DNA from: Mercurialis annua
Taxonomy: Eukaryota; Streptophyta; Magnoliopsida; Malpighiales; Euphorbiaceae
Reading direction: 5' to 3'
DNA length: 64,000 nucleotides
NCBI RefSeq assembly: GCF_937616625.2
Contig: NC_065574.1
Coordinates: 24,368,501 to 24,432,500, forward strand
Shown piece by piece: positions 47,397 to 58,019 of the stretch. Under the pieces are notes generated by a model. It was not told the origin of the DNA. It made no database searches and saw only the letters and a program-made list of their open reading frames with translations. Each line of letters begins with the position of its first letter. Positions within the stretch are counted from its first letter, which is position 1. The position numbers and the translations under genes are program-made.

Positions 47397-48029
47397 CTTT
47401 TATTCACTTAAAATGATTAAGTTTTGATTTGTAACTTGGGTTACTTAGAATTGAAGTTATTGAGTTCCGCTTTTAAATTGGATTATTATTTTTGTTAAAT
47501 TGTTTTATAAATATAAACTTGGGTTTATATTTGATAATTATTTTGAGTCGGGTTAGACTTGGGTCACTCGACAAGTGAGGTTAGCTTGGTAGTTTATGAT
47601 AACTCGGCTAACCCACTATTTGAAAATTATTTAAAGTTTTTAAATAATATTTATATATTGGATTTTGAGCGGGAACTCAATAGACTTATATTATTTGGGC
47701 TTTATTACCTTTTGTATATATTTGTGTTATTTTGGATTGTTTATTTACTACGTGTTAATTGTGCTAGTCTTATGTGGTGTCTAGTACTCTCTAGAGTTAG
47801 GGTCTGATTTTATTAATTATTTTATTCGTCTAGACTCGTCTACTGTTCGTGCTTCTGAGGCGAACCAGAGTTAGTTGCTTGCCGGTATTTCACGTGGATT
47901 AGCAAGCTGTGAGTTTATATTTACTATTTACCGCTTTATTAAGTAAATTGTTATTTTAATATTAAATATATATACTGTATGTATATTTCGAACTGTTTTT
48001 ATATTATGGCTCTTAGTTGGAACGTGCTA

Positions 48030-48048
48030 CCTAATGGGCATCATTAGG
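48030..48048 (+). other. Conserved GG-loop hairpin, solo LTR III
   Basis: CCTAAT pairs with ATTAGG around GGGCATC, followed by ACTGCGTGCGCACCGGTATT. Stem bases differ from those in the other families while pairing is complete. Confidence 0.7.
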
Positions 48049-48098
48049 ACTGCGTGCGCACCGGTATTGATCTGGGTAAGGTATATATGGAAATGTGG

Positions 48099-48217
48099 TA
48101 ACTCGGTGTGAGCATAGCTCTCGGGACCAGGTAGAGTAACTCGGTGTAGCTCAGCTCTCGGGACTCTGGTATAAGTGTGGTTAGTGGTAACTCGGTGTAG
48201 CTCAGCTCTCGGGACCA
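48099..48217 (+). repeat. TAACTCGGTGT tandem modules, solo LTR III
   Basis: TAACTCGGTGT begins at 48099, 48137 and 48188, each followed by a self-complementary AGCTC-rich stretch and CTCGGGAC (for example GAGC, ATA, GCTC at 48110-48120). It occupies the same place, just after the GG-loop hairpin, as the TACTTTGGGAT modules of the LARD LTR but is unrelated in sequence. Confidence 0.75.
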
Positions 48218-48806
48218 GACCTATTGGATTATGATTATTATTTAGAATTGTGGATTAGGGTTCCAACTATTATCCGTAATATCGTTATTAAATGTTTTAA
48301 ACGTTTTAAAGGTTTTCCACTTAATAAATGTAGATAGTGGTATGAACTCATCTCAGTATATCTGACCCCGTTGTTTTTCCCAATTTTCCCAGGGTTATGA
48401 TCTGAGAGAGTCGGGTGATCTCCGCATTTACTTTTCCTCGGAGGTTCCATTATTTTGATATACTGTCAAACTATTTTATTCTTAGACCGCAGTAGTTGAC
48501 TAGACGTCTTTACTATTATTACAGTTGTTTTGTCGGATTGGTTCGACTGGTTATATTGTTTTGGCATGTTATATTATTATATCGGTTTATGACAAATCTA
48601 TTTTAGACTTAGAATTGAATATGTTTGTTATATTAACTGTTGATTATTATAACTGCTAGTTTAGGCTGAAGTCTCGGTTGCCCCCGAGCATTGGTTTTCT
48701 GCAGGTTTATGTATTTATGTGTTAAATGTTAGGCTAGCTACGGGTTTCGGTACTACATTACCCATACCCTAGCGCCGGTTGCGATTCATGAAAATGGGTC
48801 GTGACA

Positions 48807-51800
48807 AAACCAAACGTTTACAAACGTTATGAAACAAATCCAAACATTTTATCTTTTTAGCGATTTAAGCCAAACCTTAACAAATGTTACAAAACAAATC
48901 CAAACGTTTCATCTTTTTAGCGATTTAAGCCAAATGTTTACAAACGTTATGATACAAATCCAAATATTTCAACTTTTTTAGCGATTTAAGCCAAATGTTT
49001 ACAAACGTTACGAAACAAATCCAAACGTTTCGCCTCTTTAGCGATTTAAGCCAAACGTTTACAGACGTTACGAAACAAATTCAAATGTTTTACCTTTTTA
49101 GTGATTTCAGCCAAACGTTTATAAATGTTACAAAACAAATCCAAGCGCTTAAAATGTTGCGAAAAAATCCAAACGTTTCCCCTTTTTAGCGATTTAAGCT
49201 AAACGTTTACAAACGTTACGAAACAAATCCAAACGTGTCACCTTTTTTAGCAATGTGAGCCAAACGTTTACAAAAGTAATAAAACAAATCCAAACGTTTC
49301 ACCTTTTTAGCGATTTAAGCCAAACGTTTACAAACGTTGCGAAACAAAACCAAACGTTTAAATAGTTACTAAACAAATCCAAACGTTTCCCCTTTTCAGC
49401 GATTGAAGCCAATCGTTTACAAACGTTCCAAAACAAATCAACAAATCTAAACGTGTCACCTTTTTAGCGATTAAAGCCAAATGTTTACAAACATTACGAA
49501 ACAAATCCAAGCGTTGTAACTAAACAAAACCAAAAGTTTCACTTTCTTAGCGATTTAAGCCAAATGTCTACCAACGTTACAAAACAAATCCCAACGTTTC
49601 ACCGTTTTAGAGATTTAAGCAAAACGTTTACAAACGTTTTCCCTTATTAGCGATTTAAACCAAACATTTACAAACGTTACGAAACAAATCTAAACATTTC
49701 GCCTCTTTAGCGATTTAAGCCAAACGTTACAAAACAAATCCAAATGTTTCGCCTTTTTAGCGATTTGAGGAAACGTTTACAAACGTTACAAAACAAAACC
49801 GAACGTTTCACCTTTTTAACGATTTAAGCCAAACGTTTACAAACGTTACAAAACAAATCTAAATGTTACACCTTTTTAGCTATTTAAGCCAAACGTTTAC
49901 AAAGATTACAAAACAAATCCAAACGTTTCCAAACGTTACGAAATAAATCCAAATGTTTCACCTTTTTAGTGATTTAAGCCAAACGTTTACAAACGTTACA
50001 AAACAAATCCAAACGTTTAAAACGTTACGAAACAAATCCAAACGTTCCACCTTTTTAGCGATTAAAGCCAAACGTTTACAAACGTTAAGAAACAAAACCA
50101 AACATTTAAAATGTTTTGAAACAAATCCAAACTTTCACCTTTTTATCGATTTAAGCCAAACGTTTACAAACGTTACAAGACAAATCCAAAAATTTCACCT
50201 TTTTAACGATTGAAGCCAAACGTTTACAAACGTTACGAAACAAATCCAAACGTTTCACCTTTTTAGCAATTTAAGCCAAACGTTTACGAACGTTACAAAA
50301 CAAATCCAAGCGCTTAAAACGTAACGAAACAAATTCAACATTTCATCTTTTTAGCGATTTAAGCCAAGCGTGTACAAATGTTACAAAACAAATCCAAATG
50401 TTTCACCTTTTTAGCAATTAAGCCAAACGTTTACAAACGTTGCAAAACAAATCCAAACGTTTACAAACATTACGAAACAAAAGCAAACGTTTCCCCTTTT
50501 TAGCAATAAAAGCCAAACGTCAACAAACGTTACGAAGCAAATCCAAATGTTTCACCTTTTTAGCGATTTATGCCAAATGTTTACAAACGTTACGAAAAGA
50601 AATCAAACATTTCGCCTTTTTAGCGATTTAAGCCAAATATTTACAAACGTTACAAAACAATCCAAACGTTTCGCCTTTTCAGCGATATAAGCCAAACGTT
50701 TACAAACGTTACAAAACAAAACCAAACGTTTATAAACGTTATGAAACAAATTCAAACGTTTCATCTTTTTAGGGATTTAAGCCAAACGTTAACAAACATT
50801 ACGAAACAAATCCAAACGTTTCATCTTTTTAGCAATTTAAGCCAAATGTTTACAAACGTTACGATACAAATCCAAACGTTTCAACTTTTTAACGATTTAA
50901 GCCAAACGTTTACAGATATTACAAAAAAATCCAAACGTTTCACCTTTTTAGCGATTTCATCCAAACGTTTACTTACGTTACAAAATAAATCCAAATGTTT
51001 CACCTTTTCAGCGATTTAAGCCAAATGTTTACACACGTTACGAAACAAATCCAAACGTTTCGCCTTTTTAGCGATTTAAGCCAAACGTAACAAAAAAAAT
51101 CCAAACTTTTCACCTTTTTAGCGATTTAAGCCAAACGTTTACAAATGTTACGAAAAAATCTAAACGTTTCACCTTTTTAGCGATTTAAGCCAACTGTTTA
51201 CAAACGTTACAAAACAAATCTAAATGTTTCATCGTTTTAGCGATTTAAGCCAAACGATTAGAAACGTTACAAAAGAAGGCCAAACGTTTCACCTTTTTTA
51301 TCGATTGAAGCCAAACGGTTACAAACGTTACAAAACAAATCTTAGAGTTTAAAACGTTACGAAAAAAATACAGACTTTTCCCCTTTTTAGCGATATAAGC
51401 CAAACGTTTACAAATGTTACGAAACAAATCCAAACGTTTCACCTTTTTAACAATTTGAGGCAAACGTTTACAAATGTTACAAAACAAATCCAAACGTTTC
51501 ACCTTTTTAGCGATTTAAGCCAAACGTTTACAAACGTTACAAAACAAATCAAAACGTTTAAAACGTTACGAAACAAATCCAAAGGTTCCACCTTTTTAGC
51601 GATTAATGCAAAACGTTTACAAACGTTACGAAACAAAACTAAACATTTAAAATATTTTGAAACAAATCCAAACTCACCTTTTTAGCGAATTAAGCCAAAC
51701 GTTTACAAACGTTACAAAACAAATCCAAACGTTTCACCTTTTTAGTGATTGAAGCTAAACGTTTACCAACATTAAAAAACAAATAAACAAATCCAAATGT

Positions 51801-51931
51801 GTCACCTTTTTAGCGATTGAAGCCAATCGTTTACAAACGTTACAAAATAAATCAACAAATCCAAACGTGTCACCTTTTTAGCGAGTTAAGCCAAATGTTT
51901 ACAAACGTAACGAAACAAATCCAAGCGTTGT
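48807..51931 (-). repeat. 60-bp satellite array, right block, inverted orientation
   Basis: Resumes with the AAACC duplication after solo LTR III and ends near 51931, where the last recognisable unit stops at CCAAGCGTTG and unrelated AT-rich sequence begins. Same unit, reverse complement. No genes. Confidence 0.95.
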
Positions 51932-53105
51932 ACTTGTGCGTGCATCTCTTGTGTTGAAGTAGATTTTTTATTCCCACCAAATTCAGTGCTTCTAAAATCT
52001 GAGTCAAAAAGATATTATGCACATTAAAAAACTGAGTATACAATCACGAATTAAACATTTCAACTAAAGATCATAATATTTTTTTTTTCATTTTTTGGAG
52101 AAATATCAATAGGTGATGTATCACTGTGGAATTCAATAAATACAAATCTAATATATAATGAATCACACACAATATGATGATGGCCAAAGATAAAAAAAAA
52201 CAAATTTTATAATAAGAAAAGCACTTACATGAATTCATTGGATTGTAGAAATAATAGCCAACTTTGAGCCACTGAAATATTTTAGGGTTTGTATGTTTAT
52301 AGAATATGAAATAGGAAAAGAAGAAAAATTTCATCTTTATAGAATTCAGAATGAACTGTGATTTAGGAGGGAAATTTGCCGCTACAAATTTCATATTTAT
52401 CAAATTTACCGCTTTTATTTAGAAATAAAACTACAACTTCATGAAATAAAATCTCCCGCTGTAAATTTGTTTTGATTAGATAAAATAACTGCTGGTGAGT
52501 GGTGACTGTTAAAATTTAAAAAAAATATATATTTAATAGATTGAGAAAATAAAGGAATGCACGATGACAACTAGTCTGTTTATAGAAGATTTTTATAAGG
52601 AGTTTAAAGAGTTGGAGCTAGGTTAAATAACGTTGGGCTATAGATTTTCTTGTTGGGCTAAAGGTTTATTTTTTAAAATCTTATCTTTTTTACTACCTAT
52701 TTTTTCTCCTTTTTATTGGTATATATTAAATTTAAAATCTTATTTAACTGAATGTCCTTTGTGATCAAATAATTTGCTCTACTATTTGGAATTAGCTTTT
52801 TGAAACAGCCGTATATATCTTACTTCTCTTCCTTCAAAATTCTTTATATTTTGATTATTCAGGGGAAAACAGGGGAAAACAAGCTTGATAATTAAAATCC
52901 AAATAACACCATATATAATTAAAATTCCAGCTAAAAAAAAGAACACAAAATTTTACCTTTCAAGTATTGATTTTTACTAGTACTGCAGGTGGACTATATT
53001 TGGAGCTAAGCTGATTTGGCAGATATCTTTGCTATCTTCACTTATTCAGTTCAAGCCAGAATAGTCAATCAAGAAATAAAAAAGCCTGCAAGAAGAGATA
53101 ATAAG
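51932..53105. other. AT-rich sequence between satellite and CACTA transposase
   Basis: No recognisable gene, no terminal CACTA motif and no satellite. A 110-codon reverse-strand frame at 52071-52403 is low complexity and matches no family I know. The last part probably includes the promoter and untranslated first exon of the transposase gene downstream; AGGGGAAAAC is directly repeated near 52863. Confidence 0.6.
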
Positions 53106-53200
53106 GTAAGAACATGTTATTTTTATATATTTATTTCAAAAACAATATATATATATATATATGTGTGTGTGTAAATTCTCCTAATGCTTTAGTATCTCAG
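53106..53200 (+). other. Predicted 5'-leader intron of CACTA transposase
   Basis: AAG followed by GTAAG at 53106 and a TATCTCAG acceptor ending at 53200, 9 bp before the ATG. It contains an (AT)n(GT)n microsatellite at about 53144-53172. The open frame reads back into this stretch, but those residues are low complexity and unlike the family. Confidence 0.5.
53144..53172 (+). repeat. (AT)n(GT)n microsatellite
   Basis: Dinucleotide run of AT followed by GT within the predicted leader intron. Confidence 0.9.
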
Positions 53201-53209
53201 GTTGGGACA

Positions 53210-54559
53210 ATGGATAAAAGTTGGATGAAACATAAGAATAAGTTTAGTTCTGAATATATTCAAGGAGTTCGTAACTTTTTAGATGTTGCAAAAGTTCAAG
53301 CTGACTGTAATGGAAGAATTCGATGTCCTTGCAAACGGTGTAATAATTGTTACTTTAAATCGGTAACAAATGTTCGACGAGATCTGTTTCAAAATGGCAT
53401 TCTTGAAGATTATACTACATGGGTACACCATGGTGAGACTTCTCAGGTTGATAATACTAATGATGACATCCATAATCAAGTAGAAGACCAGCATGATGAA
53501 ATTTCAGAAATGCTAATTGACATGCAAAATTCAGCTTTTGTAGAAAATAATATGGATCAGAACAACACCAGCCATAACACAAGTATGCCTGAAAAGGAGA
53601 TGGGAAAATTTGCAAAATTGTTTAATGATGCAGAATGCAAGTTATATCCAAGCAGCAAGAAATATTCGAAGTTGTCATTTCTTGTCAAGATGATGTACAA
53701 TAAAATAATTACTAACTCTAGCATCAAGTCTTTTAGTCTAAACTTAGAATTGTTCAAGGATGCTCTTCCAGAAGGGGAAACACTTCCTAAATCTTACTAT
53801 GAGGTGAAAAAGTTAATGCGTGATTTGGGTCTTGGCTATATCACCATAGATGCATGTGTGAATGATTGCATACTATATTGGAAAGAGCATAAGGATCTCG
53901 ACAAATGTCCAAATCCTAATTGTGGAGCCCCTAGGTGGAAACTCAGTTTGGGTAAAAGAAAAAAAATTGCACAAAAGATACTAAGATATTTTCCATTAAA
54001 ACCTAGACTTCAACGATTATTTATGTCTAAAGAAAGCTCTAGAGATATGAGATGGCATGAAGAAAAAAGACAAAAGGACGATACACTTAGGCATCCAGCT
54101 GATGCTGAGTCATGGGGGGAATTTGATAAGGAACATGATTGGTTTGCCAAAGACTCTCGTAATGTACGACTTGGACTTGCAAGTGATGGATTTAACCCAT
54201 TTGGGAACATGAGCACTAGTTATAGTATGTGGCCAGTTATTTTAACACCTTATAATCTGCCTCCATGGAAGTGTATGAAGGAACCTTATTTATTCTTATC
54301 CTTGCTCATTCCAGGTAAAGATTCTCCTAACAATAATATTGATGTGTACTTGAGACCATTAATAGATGAATTGAATGAATTATGGAAAGATGGTATTGAG
54401 ACATTTGATGCATATGCTAATGAGCAATTTAGATTACATGCCGCTTTGTTATGGACCATAAATGATTTTCCAGCATATGCAATAGTATCATCTTATTCTA
54501 ACTCATTTAAACTAATCATATGCCATGAAAATTGTGTGAAATTTCTATATGACAATTAA
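53210..54559 (+). CDS. CACTA (En/Spm) TNP2-like transposase, C-terminally truncated
   Basis: Transposase of the CMC superfamily, which binds element ends and catalyses cut-and-paste transposition. The start is set at MDKSWM, the usual N-terminus, giving 449 residues. Residues about 1-75 are the transposase-associated domain (CPCKRCNNCYF, GILEDYTTWVHHGE). The Transposase_21-type core begins about residue 170: LPKSYYEVKKLMRDLGLGY, CILYWKEHKDLDKCPNPNCGAPRWK, RWHEEKR, HPADAESWGEFD, then LGLASDGFNPFG with the presumed first catalytic Asp. It ends soon after WTINDFPAY with a divergent tail, where full-length relatives continue for several hundred residues. The other catalytic residues are therefore missing and this copy should be inactive unless an exon is undetected. 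Confidence 0.9.
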   Translation: MDKSWMKHKNKFSSEYIQGVRNFLDVAKVQADCNGRIRCPCKRCNNCYFKSVTNVRRDLFQNGILEDYTTWVHHGETSQVDNTNDDIHNQVEDQHDEISEMLIDMQNSAFVENNMDQNNTSHNTSMPEKEMGKFAKLFNDAECKLYPSSKKYSKLSFLVKMMYNKIITNSSIKSFSLNLELFKDALPEGETLPKSYYEVKKLMRDLGLGYITIDACVNDCILYWKEHKDLDKCPNPNCGAPRWKLSLGKRKKIAQKILRYFPLKPRLQRLFMSKESSRDMRWHEEKRQKDDTLRHPADAESWGEFDKEHDWFAKDSRNVRLGLASDGFNPFGNMSTSYSMWPVILTPYNLPPWKCMKEPYLFLSLLIPGKDSPNNNIDVYLRPLIDELNELWKDGIETFDAYANEQFRLHAALLWTINDFPAYAIVSSYSNSFKLIICHENCVKFLYDN

Positions 54560-54677
54560 TAAAAAACTGTTCACTCTACATTAGAACATTTGTTCATTTA
54601 ATCTCTGAAGTAAACCCGAGTAACCATCGGTTAATAAGAATTACAAACAAAACCTCTAATATCAAGTATATGATGAG
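54560..54677. other. Short gap between transposase and convergent gene fragment
   Basis: AT-rich, no feature seen. GTAAGT overlaps the stop of the opposite-strand fragment and could be a splice donor leading into this stretch. Confidence 0.4.
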
Positions 54678-55746
54678 TTAACTTACAAATCCATTTTCAA
54701 GTGCTCTAAAATCCAAATCCTCGTCGGTATCTTCTTGCTCCTTGTCCAGAAACTACAAGTTTATATACACGCATGCTAACTTAGCTCAATCATAGAAGAT
54801 AATTTTTAAAACTAGGTTAGTAAATGTGTCTTCTTTACCTCTTGAATGAAGTACTTCTTCACCCGATTGGGATCAGATTTTCCCACAGCCCCAACTGACC
54901 CAATCTCCACGTTTTTTCTTTGTGTTGTCACACGGCAAGCTGCACCCTAAGATAAGCAAAGAATAATACCATCAATAAAAAGAAAAAAAACTGCACAATG
55001 ATGTTTATCCCTCGATGAAATTACTACTCGAGAAATGATATGACCATTTTTAGTGATAGTTATTTACAGCAGCAGAGGCATCTCGGTTGAGCTGCACAAG
55101 CTGGACGCCAAGACATTGTTGATTAGACATAAAATGTCCAGCAGAGGGATGCCGATTAGCTGAAACAGCTAGCCAGCTGCGTGAGGATCTCCATATACTT
55201 TGTTTAGTCAGCTTGATACCCTGCCAAGTAAAATACATAAACAATTATATTTTTTCCACCTACCATGAAGTCAAATTCCTATAACTCAATTAGCAGATAA
55301 CTCAAAAAGATATTGAAAGACTATATTTAGATTTTAAAATAACAGTTTAATATAAAACATAAGATTTAGAAGCAAAAAATTGTAACTTCAAAAGCTCAAC
55401 CACTAGTTCCAAAGTGCAAAAGCCAAATTATGAACCATTAAAATAAGGCAGCTTCAAACTCTAAATAAGCTGGAAACCTCCAAAAAGTATAATTAAATTC
55501 TAACATTTGTTCATTTAATCTCTAAGATAAAAACTTTAAAATTCCTATATGACTGAACTTTCAATTTGTACTTGAATTTTTTAAAAGGCAAAACCAAACC
55601 CTCTGAGGCATTTTATCAAACACATATATGCATAACTTAAATAGCAACAAATCAACATAAATTTAACAGGTAAAAGAAATGACATACATCTCCATTGCAT
55701 AAGAGAACCAAATGTACACCACCATCGTTGTCTGAGATTGAAAGAA
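54678..55746 (-). pseudogene. Four-exon gene fragment, unidentified, convergent to the transposase
   Basis: Four exons in one continuous reading phase with GT-AG introns, transcribed leftward: 55746-55688 (LSISDNDGGVHLVLLCNGD), 55220-55068 (GIKLTKQSIW to NRDASAA), 54946-54839 (ACRVTTQRKNVEIGSVG to KKYFIQE) and 54752-54678 (FLDKEQEDTDEDLDF, ending TAA). Introns are 467, 121 and 86 nt. Phase agreement across three introns makes chance unlikely. I do not recognise the protein. It lacks a visible start, so it is a 3' portion. It may be a host gene piece captured by the CACTA element, or an accessory element gene. The last exon could end at GTAAGT instead of the stop. Confidence 0.55.
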
Positions 55747-56354
55747 CTGAAATTTATCTCAAGAAGAGCATGAATCAATATAAGATCTAGAATACATGCA
55801 TTCATCATTTCAGCTCTCTAAAAATTGGAAAAAAGATGATTCAGAAAAATATATTTGAAAATGTGACTATATAAAAATTAAAACATTATTATTGAGTTCA
55901 AAAGAGTTGGCGATGATGGAAATTATGATAGCCATAGAAAGGAAAAAAAAAAGAAAAAAAGGGGCAAGATATGTCAAAATGAATCTGGTACTGCTCATTT
56001 GTTTCTTAAGAAAATGGAAGGTGGTTTTTATTTTTGGTATTTCCCAAATCATAATTTTTTTAGTTATAAAAAAATTCAATAAAATGTTCAAGGTGCAAAA
56101 CTCTAATGGTGGTGACATATGATAGAATAATAAAAGTCTTTAATTATTATTAGAATTAAAATTTTAATTTTTTTAATTGAAATGGAGTATTTTGATTTTA
56201 AATAATAAATAAAATTAAAAATCCTTTATGTACGTTCCATTAACATTAGGCATTAGTAATGCTACATATTTAGATTATAAAAAAAACCCATTACATACTT
56301 TGAAAATAAAATATTATAATAAATATTTTATTAAAATATTTTATTTTTTTATTT
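55747..56354. other. AT-rich CACTA interior, no gene found
   Basis: Between the gene fragment and the subterminal repeats. Frames here (for example 55892-56122) are lysine/isoleucine-rich low-complexity readings. No additional exon could be assigned. Confidence 0.5.
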
Positions 56355-56956
56355 GTTGTCACAATTTACTTTGAAATTTGTATTTACCAAATAATTATTT
56401 TATTTGATGATAAGTTATTTTTTTGTCACAATAAAAATATTATATATGATAAAATTAGCTTTTTTAAAAAATAATTTGTCAAATAATTTTTACAGTGAGG
56501 AAAATGTTTTTGTTTAAATTTATCTTATTTATTGAAAATAACATTTGATCACAAATTAATATAACATGTTTTTTTCACTATTTTTGAAATTTATATTGTG
56601 ACAGTTTATTACTTTGTCAAAACAAATATATTATTTTGGGACAAAACAAATTATGTCAAAAATTATTTGTTACACTGTATCAAATTCTTTAAGCTGACAA
56701 TTATTTTTTGTCAAAATATGTTCTATTTATTGGCGCCAACACATTTAGTGATAAATAATTATAACAAAATAATTTTTGTCACAATTTATAATTTTTCTCA
56801 TTTCCTGTGACAAAATTAGCTGACAATTTATTTTTTGTCACAAATATATAAACTTTAATGACTAATTATTATTTTGTCAAAAAAAGTGTATATTTTTTGA
56901 CAAATTTAAGTTTGTCAAAATTTACTTTGTCACAATATAGCATAATTCTTGTAGTG
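56355..56956 (+). mobile_element. CACTA right end: subterminal repeats and terminus
   Basis: Around a dozen copies of TTTTGTCACAA-like motifs in both orientations between 56355 and 56937, typical of transposase-binding subterminal repeats. They end at TTGTAGTG (56949-56956), the reverse complement of CACTACAA, the family terminus. The next three bases, GTA, would be one copy of the 3-bp target duplication. The flanking DNA is a LINE pseudogene, which confirms that this is the insertion boundary. The left terminus is not found in the window. Confidence 0.85.
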
Positions 56957-57624
56957 GTAACAGAGGGAATTCGACCTAAACTGGAACAGAGGCTACCTCT
57001 ATGATGTCAAATGACATGTTTCTCTGCCACTCTTGCAAGATGAGGGGGTGTCTATAAAAAGTGATTGGGCCATCAGCCAAAGCTTGCTTTTTCCCTTCTT
57101 CTGAATCAAAAATGAAGGCATATAGGTTTGATTTATCATACCTATCTTTCCCCATCTGTTCTTGATGAAGTTCTAGAGTTTGAAAAACTTTGGTACCAAC
57201 CCATAAACACTACCTATAATGGCGTGTTTCCAACGTTCCTCTTCATCCAGGATATCCTCTTCACAAATTTTGGCAATACGAACTCCTCCACTTATCAGGG
57301 GAGGAATGAATTTCAGAGAGTTTCCAGAACACTTGCTGCGATTCGTCTTGAGCAGATCTACCCGCTTTTTGTTTTCTTTGTTTTCCCCAGATCCCTCAGT
57401 ATTGCTCTTAGTATCTCAATCTATACCCTCATTTGAATCAATCGTATCCTTCAGATCTTTCATCCAGCACCTCCTTCATTCGATAGAAGTTCTAAGTTTA
57501 AACTGTCATTCATAGCTTATGTTTCAACTCCCTTCTGTAAAATTCCTATTACTTCATCTTTGTTCACAACCTTATTGCTACCTCCTTGCTGAGAATTTGG
57601 CTTCCTTCCCTGCTTCTTCGCCAT
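56957..57624 (-). pseudogene. LINE ORF1 (DUF4283-type gag-like protein) remnant
   Basis: Reading leftward from an ATG at 57622-57624: MAKKQGRKP..., then after stops and frame changes GGVRIAKICEEDILDEEERW, YGLVPKF, NLYAFIFDSEEGKKQAL, GPITFYRHPLILQEW, and SVPV followed by a stop where the family has Trp, then VEFPLL. This block order is that of plant L1-type LINE ORF1 proteins with DUF4283. The copy is broken by several stops and cut off at 56957 by the CACTA terminus. The rest of the LINE is not in the window to the right. Frames on the plus strand here are antisense shadows. Confidence 0.8.
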
Positions 57625-58019
57625 GAAAATGGTTAATTTTTCCCCCTTCTTTTCCATCTTTTTTTTTTCTAATTTTGTAAGAAGCTAAAAATAATAAAAG
57701 GAATTAGTTGTCTCGCTTTTATTATTGTATTTATTTGCTTTAATTGGGCTATTAATTAAATAAGTCTAAGATAATCAATAAAATAATCGACATCAAAAAT
57801 TGGGTATCAACAGTTGCCCCTTTTTGTATATCTTCTTGGAACAAGAAGTATACAAAATATAGGATAGCCAATTGATTAATAAATTGACAGTATATTTTTT
57901 AAATATTCGATAAAGACTCATCGAATCTCGTGTTTGGCACGTTAACGACGAAAGGAAATTCTGTGCAAGATTGGATGCAATCTAAACTTTGAAATAAAAT
58001 TTTTTTGGTGATGATTCGT
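57625..58019. other. AT-rich sequence with retroelement-like GGGTATCAACAGTTGCCCC
   Basis: No gene. The motif at about 57802-57821 is one I associate with untranslated or LTR regions of plant Ty3/gypsy elements, which suggests that the material to the right is an old element of that kind. Assignment to a lineage is not possible. Confidence 0.4.

Larger units (their letters stand above)
47909..48392 (+). other. Putative LTR leader intron (solo LTR III)
   Basis: GTGAGT at 47909 and AATTTTCCCAG ending at 48392 delimit 484 nt, in the same relative place as in the other three LTR families. Confidence 0.35.
45874..48806 (+). mobile_element. Solo LTR III (Ty3/gypsy) in the inverted array
   Basis: 2933 bp from TGTAATATCCCG to GGGTCGTGACA, flanked by AAACC (45869-45873 and 48807-48811). 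No primer site, coding region or second LTR, hence a solo LTR. Its downstream half aligns recognisably with the LARD LTR (GTCTACTGTTCGTGCTTC, GCAAGCTGTGAG, CTCAGTATATCTGACCCC), so it is a related but distinct family. Internal features: palindrome cluster 46031-46225, TATA-like 46289-46297, donor-like 47909, hairpin 48030-48048, tandem modules 48099-48217, terminal block 48732-48806. Confidence 0.93.

Noticed and set aside
1..51931. Calling the 60-bp array a centromere or sex-chromosome satellite
   Set aside because: Length and composition are compatible with many heterochromatic regions; nothing in the sequence shows CENH3 association or chromosome identity.
52071..52403. 110-codon reverse frame
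   Set aside because: AT-rich, Phe/Lys/Ile-rich low complexity with no recognisable domain.
55068..55220. NRDASAA motif resembling the RDVNAA ending of TnpB/Fanzor nucleases
   Set aside because: No zinc-ribbon cysteines and no RuvC-like residues nearby; resemblance is limited to a few residues.
55401..55410. CACTAGTT as the possible left terminus of the CACTA element
   Set aside because: Does not match the right terminus TTGTAGTG, the flanking three bases do not match GTA, and it lies inside an intron of the gene fragment, downstream of the transposase.
57128..57515. Forward frames of about 100 codons
   Set aside because: Antisense to the LINE ORF1 remnant, whose reverse-strand translation matches a known family.
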